Notes under the pieces: model-generated
What the model saw: the letters and a program-made list of their open reading frames with translations, nothing else
What the model was told of the DNA's origin: nothing
The model's database searches: none
Part shown: piece after piece, positions 56,866 through 64,000 of the stretch
How the letters are laid out: the number at the start of each line of letters is the position of its first letter
How positions within the stretch are numbered: the first letter of the stretch is position 1
Program-made: the position numbers and the translations under genes
Assembly (NCBI RefSeq): GCF_042477335.2
Contig: NC_091262.1
Span: 40,459,001 to 40,523,000 of the forward strand
DNA length: 64,000 nucleotides
Source: Ovis canadensis
Taxonomy: Eukaryota; Chordata; Mammalia; Artiodactyla; Bovidae
Direction: 5' to 3'

Positions 56866-57000
56866 GATTTTATTTATTTATCTACATTTTTGGCTGCACC
56901 ATGCATCATGTGGGATCTTAGTTCCCCAAACAGGGATCGAACCCACACACCCTGCAGTGGAAGTGCAGAGTCTTAACTGCTGGATCACCAGGGAAATCCC
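56866..57000 (-). mobile_element. CHR SINE
   Basis: TTTTATTTATTTATCTACATT end; TTTGGCTGCACCATGCATCA; head GGATCACCAGGGAAATCCCC. Confidence 0.88.
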
Positions 57001-57419
57001 CACATTAAATCTTTTAATAGTAACTCTGAAAGAGTTTAGACATTCTTGTTCAATTGCTCCCACTTTGCAAAAGGGAACATGGAGGCTTGAAAAGGAAAAT
57101 AACTTCTCAAAATTTACAGAGCAGATCAGTGGCTAAATTGGGTTAGATTTCAGGTTTCTTCATTTACAGGATCATGGCATCCCCAGAGATGAATATTTGA
57201 ATCCCTTTCTTCTTATACTGTCTTACAGACCTTCTTATGTGGACTCCAGGTCTCACCTACCAGGTAGCAGAACTTTGTGTGTTTCTAAAAGAAAAAGGCA
57301 GCAGGAACTTCCAGCTTCTAGAGAATTTGGACCAACTTCTTTCTCATTGTAGACAGGAAGCGAAGGACAGTGATATGGCCCTGGACTTCTTTTCACCATC
57401 CCTAGCTGGAGATATTTAA
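57001..57419. other. Intergenic, no feature recognised
   Basis: AAAGGGAACATGGAGGCTTG (about 57070) has MIR-like wording, too short to call. Confidence 0.35.
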
Positions 57420-57515
57420 TGTTTCCAGGGAGACGGTGAAAGACAGAGTAGCCTGGCATGCTACAGTCCATGGGGTCATGAAGAATCAGACAGGACTTAG
57501 CAACTGAGCAACAAC
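57420..57515 (+). mobile_element. BovB 3'-terminal stub
   Basis: GGGAGACGGTGAAAGACAGA to CTTAGCAACTGAGCAACAAC. Confidence 0.78.
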
Positions 57516-58030
57516 AGGAAGTGCTAATGAGGAGGCTGGTTATCTGTGAGCTTACCTATAGGAGAGCCTGCCTGTAGAAGGTGAGCTTACCTGTAGAAGG
57601 TGAGCCTGTCAGAAGGCATGAACGCTTCTTTCCTCTTCGGAGAGCAGTGGCCACACCACAGTGATGGCAGCTCAAGTTGGAAAGACAAAGCAGCAGCATC
57701 AAGCAGTCCATTTCTTTGTGGTAAAACCAGCAGTGGAAACACTCAGCACCGGTGGCAAGGATGCAGAACCTGTAGATATCAAGTGACTTCAAGATGCACA
57801 CTGGACAGTGCAAAAGCCAAGGCTATGAGAAGTTCCCTGAAGCTAAAGGGGGATGTCCTACACCTGGACAGACAGGGACGGTGTAGGACACACAGGCGAT
57901 CATAAGGACTGGACCAGAACCAGTCTTCTCACACTGATTATGGGTTCTTTCCAGTCCTCTAGGGGGAAGGAGCTTGTGGATGGTTGGATATGGGCATGTA
58001 CATACATTTTCTATAGTTTTCAATTCATAG
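57516..58030. other. Intergenic with small tandem duplication
   Basis: CTGTAGAAGGTGAGCTTACC and CTGTAGAAGGTGAGCCTGTC (57571-57610) are adjacent copies. No exon supported. Confidence 0.4.
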
Positions 58031-58049
58031 AGTGGGCTTTACCACTTTC

Positions 58050-58259
58050 TTTCTTTCCTTCCTTCCTCCCCCCTTCTTTTCTTCCTTTCTTCATTCCTTC
58101 TTTCTTTTCTTTCTTCCTCCCTCCTTTCCTTCCCTCTCTCCCTCGCTCACTCCCTCTCTCCCTCACCTCTTCCCTCTCTCCCTCCCTCCCTTTTTTCTTT
58201 CACCACATGGCATGCAAGATCTTAGTTCCCCAACCAGGAATTGAACCTGTGCCCCCTGC
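58050..58259 (-). mobile_element. 5'-truncated CHR SINE with expanded polypyrimidine tail
   Basis: SINE text (CACCACATGGCATGCAAGAT, CCAGGAATTGAACCTGTGCC) occupies about 58200-58259. The reversed A-tail has become a 150-bp CTTT/CCTT/CTCCC tract (58050-58199). Flanks AGTGGGCTTTACCACTTTC (58031-58049) and AGTGGGCTTCACCATTTTC (58260-58278) match 17 of 19. Confidence 0.85.
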
Positions 58260-58567
58260 AGTGGGCTTCACCATTTTCAACCCATGCTTTTGCCTTTACA
58301 TGACTTCCAGAGGTAAACTCCCACCCGGGTATTTTTATAGATAAATATTTTATCCAGCAGGGTCCCAAGAGAAAATGAGTGGCACACTCAAATTTGGATA
58401 ATTTGAGGAAGATTTGATAAACAGGGTGATTATACGGGAGTGGAGATTAAGGCAATAGTGCAGTAATCTGGGGTTTGTAAGCTCAAAGAGACAAGAGAAG
58501 GGACCAGTCACAGGAATCTGAAGGGAGAGAGTCTCTCACAGAATGTGCTTTGAGAGAGACACAATCA

Positions 58568-58677
58568 ACGAACTTCCCTGATGGTCCAGTGGTTAGGACT
58601 CTGTGCTTCCAGTGCAGGGGGCACAGGTTTGATCCCAGGTTGGGGAACTAAGATCCCACGTGCCTCATAGTGGGACC

Positions 58678-58700
<23 letters not shown>
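58568..58700 (+). mobile_element. CHR SINE with A24 tail
   Basis: GAACTTCCCTGATGGTCCAG head to CTCATAGTGGGACC, then a long pure A-tract followed by AGAAAAAGAAAA and a (GA)n run (58731-58745). Confidence 0.9.
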
Positions 58701-58708
<8 letters not shown>

Positions 58709-58772
58709 GAAAATCTTTAATCTTAAAAAAGAGAGAGAGAGAGAGTTAATTGCAGATAAGTTCAAAGGGAGA

Positions 58773-58905
58773 AAGTCTTCCCTGGCGGCTCAGATGGTAA
58801 AGAATCCACCTGCGATGCAGGAGACCTGGGTTCAATCCCTGGGTTGGGAAGATTCCCTGGAGAAGGGCATGGCAACCCACTCCAGTATTCTTGCCTGGAA
58901 AATCC
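58773..58905 (+). mobile_element. Bov-tA SINE, 3' truncated
   Basis: TCTTCCCTGGCGGCTCAGAT head to TTCTTGCCTGGAAAATCC; the body stops early. Confidence 0.85.
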
Positions 58906-59470
58906 AAACCTGGAGTACAAATACCCTGAACTCACTCTCCTTCCCTTATTCTGGGATCTCCCATTGGCCAAACCCAACAGGAAACCAGAGGGCTGTGTGT
59001 GTTGGGGGGGCGGGGGTGCCTATTGACACAGTGCATACCGTCAGCTTCCTAGGTGGGGCTGTCAGGATGGTGGTGGTGCGGGAGATCAGAAGGGCTGGCA
59101 AGAGCCATCTGACAGAGTCATTTGGACTGGACACTCTGTAGCTGACACTGGCTATTAGCTATGACATCAACCATGCCTACATGTTTTGTATGGAAATTTG
59201 TGCAAAATGGATCAGGCCAGACGTGTTTCCCTTATTTGCAGTAAGGTCCTTGGACCCAAATTCCTCTGTGGGACCCAGGCCCACATGTGAGCCGCAGAAC
59301 TCTCCTGGCTCCTCTGGTCAAAGCCAGAATTAAAGGCTAAGCAGCCTCCTTGGCCCCTTCCTCAAGGTCCACACCCTCGTCTTGGCCCTTGACGTCCAAT
59401 GGTGAGAAGAGGCGAGGCGGGACAAGGAGGAGAGTCTCCTTAAGGGGAAGAGCATGTTTCATTTCTTCCT
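58906..59470. other. Intergenic, no feature recognised
   Basis: Single-copy-looking, with a G-rich run at 59004-59016. No exon. Confidence 0.35.
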
Positions 59471-59483
59471 AAAGTTTGGCACA

Positions 59484-59642
59484 TGGCAACCCACTCCAGT
59501 ATTCTTGCCTGGAAAAGTCCATGGACAGAGGAGCCTGCAGTCCATGGGGTTACATGACTGAGCATGTGTGCATGAGGGTGGAGGGAGATGGGTTGGTAGC
59601 AATAAACTGGTAGAACTAAAAAAATTTAAAAAAAAAAAACAA
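59484..59642 (+). mobile_element. Bov-A insertion with a non-SINE 3' extension
   Basis: GGCAACCCACTCCAGTATTC body to TGACTGAGC, then about 60 bp of unrelated sequence (GCATGAGGGTGGAGGGAGAT, GGTAGCAATAAACTGG) before the A-tail. AAAGTTTGGCACA (59471-59483) and AAAGTTTGACACA (59643-59655) flank the whole unit. Confidence 0.75.
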
Positions 59643-59655
59643 AAAGTTTGACACA

Positions 59656-59985
59656 GCTGGCCCAAGCCGCCCACAGCTGTCCTTTCTTGGGTGGGGCTCT
59701 CCCAGGTGGGAGGCTGCCCCAGGCCTGTCATACTCCAGCTATACTAGAGCCAAGTTCTGCAGCATGGAAAGTCCAAAAGAAAGATCATGTCATTACAGAA
59801 AATTTAAAAGAGAAGATTGAGCTAGTTGTATAAATTTTAAAAATCATACATGCTTATAGTAAAAATTTCAACATTAAAAATACAGAATGGGAAAAAACAA
59901 AAAATAAAATACTCTCGCTGCCCCATCCTCCTACCCCAAGCTCACCATTTTCATTTCTTAACGTTTAAAACTGTCCTAGGTTCTT
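59656..59985. other. Intergenic, no feature recognised
   Basis: No repeat or exon recognised. Confidence 0.35.
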
Positions 59986-60170
59986 GCAGCTTCCAGGAGG
60001 CTCAGTGGTAAAGAATCCACCTGCCAGTGCAAGAGATGTGGGTTTGATCCCTGGGTCAGGAAGATCCCTTGGCAGAGGGCATGGCAATCCACTCCTGTAT
60101 TCTTGCCTGAAGAATTCCATGGACAGAGGAGACTGGTGGGCTACAGTCTATGGTGTCGCAAAGACACATG
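59986..60170 (+). mobile_element. Bov-tA SINE
   Basis: GCTTCCAGGAGGCTCAGTGG head. CTAGGTTCTTGCA and CTAGGTTCTTACA flank it. Confidence 0.88.
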
Positions 60171-60349
60171 CACTAGGTTCTTACATCTTCTGTAACTTTA
60201 TAGATGATTAAAAAATTTTTAAACGGGTAAAATCATGTTATACATGCTCTCTTGCATGTTGTTTTTTTTTTCTTTTTAGCATTTTTGTTTCGGTAAATTT
60301 TTAAAGTTTGCTTTTGAAATGCATTAGTTATGACTTTTCTTTTTTCATA

Positions 60350-60452
60350 TTTTTTCTGAGCCATGTGGCTTATGAGACGTTAGTTCCCTGACCAGGGATT
60401 GAACCTGTGCCCCCTGCATTGGCAGCACCAAGACTTAACCACCAGGGAAATC
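60350..60452 (-). mobile_element. CHR SINE, head partly deleted
   Basis: TTCTGAGCCATGTGGCTTAT to AGACTTAACCACCAGGGAAA. Confidence 0.82.
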
Positions 60453-60613
60453 CTCTGTCTTTCCCTATGAATCCAGCCCCTGAATCATGGATTCCCAGAT
60501 GCCTTATTTTCCATTTCAACAGGTATTGGAATTTGATGACTGGTTATGATTTTTCTTTAAATAGATGATTTTTAAAAGATGGGCCAAATTATTCAACAGG
60601 ATTTTTAAAATTA

Positions 60614-60830
60614 GGGGCTTCCCTCATAGCTCAGTCAGTGAAGAATCCACCTGCAATGCAAGAATGTACCTACAATGCAGGAGACCTGGATTTGATCCCT
60701 GGGTTGGGAAGATCCCCTGGAGAAGGAAATGGCAACCCACTCCAATATTCTTGTCTGGAGAATCCCATAGACAGAGGAGCCTGGCAGAAAGAGTCAGACA
60801 TGACTGAAGCGACTAAGCACACATGCACGT
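60614..60830 (+). mobile_element. Bov-tA SINE with internal duplication
   Basis: ACCTGCAATGCAAGAATGT is followed by ACCTACAATGCAGGAGACC, a local duplication in the tRNA-like part. Confidence 0.88.
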
Positions 60831-60896
60831 AAGCAAATAATAGGAATGATGCTGTTGCTTTAAGATTTTTTACAACATCTCTTAGTTTTTCTAAAA

Positions 60897-61132
60897 ATTA
60901 ATTAATTAATTTATTTTTGGCTGCACTGTGTCTTCATTCCTGCTCTCAGGCTTTCTATAGTTGTGGTTCTCAGGCTCTTCTTTTTGCAGAGCACGGGCTC
61001 CAAAGCACACAGGCTCAGTAGCTGTGGTGCACGGGCTTAGTTGCCCCATGACATGTGGGATCTTCCTGGACCAAGGATTGAACCCATGTCCCTGGCAGGT
61101 GGATTCTCAACCACTGGATCACCAGGAAAGTC
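60897..61132 (-). mobile_element. Long-form CHR SINE
   Basis: TTAATTAATTAATTTATTTT, GGCTGCACTGTGTCTTCATT to ACTGGATCACCAGGAAAGTC. Confidence 0.85.
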
Positions 61133-61169
61133 CTTAGTTTTTTGTTTTAATTACAGGAAGGTATAAAGT

Positions 61170-61395
61170 AAAAGGGCTTCCCCAGTGGCTCAGGGGTAAA
61201 GAATCCACTGGCAATGCAGGAGCCGCAGGACACGTGGGTTCCATCCCTGGCCTGGGAAGATCCCTTGGAGGAGGAAATGGCAACCCACTCCAGTATTCTT
61301 GCCTGGGGAATCCCATGGACAGAGGAGCCTGGCAGGCTACAGTCCATGGTGTCACAAAGAGTTAGACATGACTGAAGCAACTTAGCACAGCACGT
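61170..61395 (+). mobile_element. Bov-tA SINE
   Basis: GGGCTTCCCCAGTGGCTCAG head to AGCAACTTAGCACAGCA. Confidence 0.9.
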
Positions 61396-61801
61396 AAAGT
61401 AAAAAGTATAATATAGACATACACCCCTACATACAAACTCACAAAGAATAAAAAATAGACCTCAGAGCAGATGAAAAAGAGTGGGTTCAAAGGCCCAGGG
61501 GTGGAGGTGGCATTGTAAGTTTGAAGGAGTGAGATTGAGGCTAGACTGTGGCTCAAGATAAGGCTTGGGGAGCAGGCAGACCAGACCATGGCAACACTTT
61601 ATACACTGTGGTGAGAAGCCAGAGTTTTATCTTGGAGCAATGGGAAGCCTTTGAAGCTCTGCCAAGCGGGATGTGTGTGGGTGTAAAATAATCAGAACTT
61701 TCACAATTTGCATTTTGAAAAGATGTCTCTGACTGCAGAATGGGGAATGGATTTGAGATTGGAGCGGGGTGGGAAGGGGATGACACAGGAAGAACCATTT
61801 A
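61396..61801. other. Intergenic, no feature recognised
   Basis: No repeat or exon recognised. Confidence 0.35.
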
Positions 61802-61935
61802 GGGGGACTCCCCTGGTGGTCCGGGGGTTAGAACTCTGTGCTTCCACTGTAGGGTGAGGTGGTGCACTGGTTCAAGCCCTGGTCTGGGAACTAAGATCCC
61901 CATATGGCATGCTCCCCCAGTCAACTCTAAAAAGA
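61802..61935 (+). mobile_element. CHR SINE
   Basis: GGGGGACTCCCCTGGTGGTC head; GTTCAAGCCCTGGTCTGGGA box. Confidence 0.82.
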
Positions 61936-62299
61936 AGAATCATATAGAGGTTCCTGAAAAATCCCAGCCAGAGGTGAGACTGGTCTGACTCAGGAAGACA
62001 CAGTGCTAATTATTTAATCTGTTCTTTGCAGGTGGATTCCTTCATTGTTTCCATTGATTTTTGTCCTGCTTTTGCCTTATTTTCTGTTATGACTGGCAGC
62101 ACTGCAATGGGCATTCTTACACACAGAGCTTGGTAATCTTTGGTCTGTGTAATTGTAGAGCAAATATCTGGCCATGGGACGTGCATGTGTTTCACAAAGA
62201 AGCAAAATGTGATAGCTATTGCAAAAGTGCCATTCCAAAACGTTGCATCCGTTCATGCACTCATGATAAGAATGCCAAGGTGCTCACACCCCTGCAAGC
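61936..62299. other. Intergenic, no feature recognised
   Basis: ATTTTTGTCCTGCTTTTGCC and downstream text may be old LINE sequence; unassigned. Confidence 0.3.
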
Positions 62300-63000
62300 G
62301 TTTGTATTTTCACCAATCTGAAGGATGAGAAATAGCATCTCTTTAAAAATATTTTCCTTTTTAAAAAAATCATAAATGAGGTTGAACACTTGTTTGTGCT
62401 AATTTCGTCATTTGTGTCTATTTTTCTGTGACGTATCTCTTCACACCTTTTGCCTTTTCAGATTGATGAGCTTTTAAAAAATTAGTTTGCATTCATGCTT
62501 CATAAATGAAAACAATTATCTCTATTTCATATGTCCTCCAAATATTTCACCCAATTTGTCATATATTTTGTTTTATTGGGTAAATTTTTTTGTATACAGA
62601 TGTCACACATTTTTACATAATGACACAAACCAATATTTTTGTTTTTATTGTTTTTTTATGGGTCTGGACTTCATGGGTGTTCATCACTTTGAGAATATAA
62701 GAATACACTGTATGCTCAGTCACTCAGTTGTGTCCAACTCTTTGACCCCATGGACTATACAGCCCATCAGACTTCTCTGTCCATGGATTTTCCAACACTT
62801 TAAGTCTTATAGTTTACTTTTTGTTTAAAGCTTTGATCTGTCTATTATTTATTTTGGTAGAAAGAGTAAAGCAGGGATTCAACTTAATTTTCTCTGAAGA
62901 CTTAGTTATCTCTACATCACTTTTGAATAATTTCTAATTTCCCCATTAATTTGAAATGCCAATTTTATGATGCATTAAATTGTATATGTAATTAAGTGTA
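62300..63000. mobile_element. Old L1-like LINE remnant
   Basis: GAGGTTGAACACTTGTTTGT, TTCACACCTTTTGCCTTTTC, ATTTATTTTGGTAGAAAGAG and CCCCATTAATTTGAAATGCC occur in the order seen in old L1 elements. Related text resumes at 63781-64000 (TTTTTCCAGATACATTGAAC). Strand not resolved. A Bov-A fragment interrupts it at 62708-62797. Confidence 0.5.
62708..62797 (-). mobile_element. Bov-A fragment
   Basis: TATGCTCAGTCACTCAGTTG to CTCTGTCCATGGATTTTCC. Confidence 0.8.
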
Positions 63001-63013
63001 TTATGAATCCTTT

Positions 63014-63435
63014 GGGCTTTTCTGATCGCTCGGTTGGTAAAGAATCTGCCTCTAATGCAAGAGACCCCATGGGTTGACTCATGGGTTTGGGAAGATCTAC
63101 CGTAGAAGGGATAGACTACCCACTCCAGTATTCTTGGGGTTCCCTGGTAGCTCAGGTGGTAAAGAATCTGATGGCAATGTGGAGACCTGGGTTCGATCTC
63201 TAGGTTGGAAAGATACCCTGGAGAAGGGAAAGGCTACCCACTCCAGTATTATTGGGCTTCTCTTGTGGTTCAGCTGGTAAGGAATCTGCCTACAATGCTG
63301 GAGACCTGGGTTCGATCCCCCGGGTTAGGAAGATGAGAAGGGAAAGGCTACCCTCTCCAGTATTCTGGCCTAGAGAATTCCATGGACTGTTTAGTCCGTG
63401 GAGTCGCAAAGAGTCAGACGTGACTGAGCGACTTT
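63014..63435 (+). mobile_element. Tandem three-headed Bov-tA array
   Basis: Three consecutive units of about 118-122 bp start GGGCTTTTCTGATCGCTCGG (63014), GGTTCCCTGGTAGCTCAGGT (63137) and GGCTTCTCTTGTGGTTCAGC (63255). Each runs through a GGGTTCGATC-type box to CCACTCCAGTATT-like text; only the last keeps a full Bov-A body (to GAGCGACTTTCACTTTCAC). Confidence 0.88.
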
Positions 63436-63447
63436 CACTTTCACTTT

Positions 63448-63650
63448 GGACTTCCCAGGTGACAGAGTGGTAAAGAGTCTACCTGCCAATGCAGGAAATG
63501 TGGGTTCGATCCCTGGGTCTGGAAGATCCCCTGGAGAAGGAAATGGCAACCTATTCCAGTGTTCTTGCCTGGAAAGTCCCATGGACAGAGGAGCCAAGTG
63601 GGCTACACAGTCCATGGGGTCATAAAGAATTGGACATAACTGAGCACACA
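63448..63650 (+). mobile_element. Bov-tA SINE
   Basis: GGACTTCCCAGGTGACAGAG head; GGGTTCGATCCCTGGGTCTG box; end GGACATAACTGAGCACACAC. Confidence 0.9.
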
Positions 63651-63686
63651 CATGAGCCCTTTATTCTGTTCTGGTCTTTAGTAAAA

Positions 63687-63688
<2 letters not shown>

Positions 63689-63755
<67 letters not shown>

Positions 63756-63762
63756 CACATAT
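63689..63762 (+). repeat. (TA)n/(CA)n microsatellite
   Basis: About 63 bp of TA with one ACAT break, then ACACACACAT. Confidence 0.95.
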
Positions 63763-64000
63763 TTATTATCCTTTTTTAATCAATATATCTTAGAGATAGT
63801 TCTTTCCAATCCCTCCACCAGTCTGTTATTTTCTTTTTCAGAAACTGCTTGGGTAATTCTCTCTTACCAACTTTATCTTGCAGGAGTATTTTTCCAGATA
63901 CATTGAACTTCTTACTGAGTTTCAAAATAATCTTTTTGATATTGTGTTTGGAAGCTCAGCTATAACTCTAAGAAAAGTAGAAGTTTTCGATCAAAGAGCA

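Noticed and set aside
63014-63650. Regularly spaced repeats as a CRISPR-like array
   Set aside because: The units are tRNA-derived SINE heads in a mammalian genome; unit sequence, not spacers, explains the spacing.

Overview
This window is nuclear DNA from a pecoran ruminant, most likely a bovid and plausibly cattle or a close relative. The evidence is the density of BovB (RTE) LINE copies, Bov-tA and BOV-A2 SINEs built on the BovB 3' end, CHR-type tRNA-derived SINEs and ruminant L1 3' ends. Species-level assignment is inference.

Two protein-coding genes are visible. At the left edge, on the minus strand, lies coding exon 1 of MESD (29-235), the ER chaperone for LRP5/LRP6. It has a strong start context, a signal peptide and a splice donor; the rest of the gene lies outside the window. 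Its GC-box, YY1 and CCAAT promoter occupies about 236-520. The second gene is TLNRD1 (formerly MESDC1), an intronless 362-codon CDS on the plus strand (16758-17846) inside a CpG island of nearly 3 kb (about 15.0-17.8 kb). Its 5' side carries a long overlapping upstream ORF, a GGC/AGC triplet tract and a TTACGTAA palindrome. The divergent MESD-TLNRD1 order matches the known mammalian neighbourhood (human 15q25). About 2.7 kb downstream of the TLNRD1 stop is free of recognisable repeats and is probably mostly 3' UTR.

The remaining 40 kb (about 24-64 kb) is gene-poor and repeat-rich. No further coding gene is supported; most longer reading frames there are fragments of BovB reverse transcriptase or SINE shadows. 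Many insertions can be resolved to the base from their target-site duplications. Examples are a twin-primed (5'-inverted) BovB at 37.2-39.0 kb, a full-length U6 snRNA copy fused to an L1 3' tail (39364-39532), a 47-bp minimal L1 insertion (43505-43551), a truncated retrocopy of an unidentified polyadenylated transcript inside an older BovB (3025-3197), and SINE pairs that share one target site (46.5 kb, 48.3 kb). The most unusual unexplained structure is a 397-bp near-palindrome with an AT-rich centre (9624-10020). I found no operon-like or defence-like system. Repeat family names and boundaries come from recognition by eye, and boundaries are uncertain by about 5-20 bp unless a target-site duplication is given.
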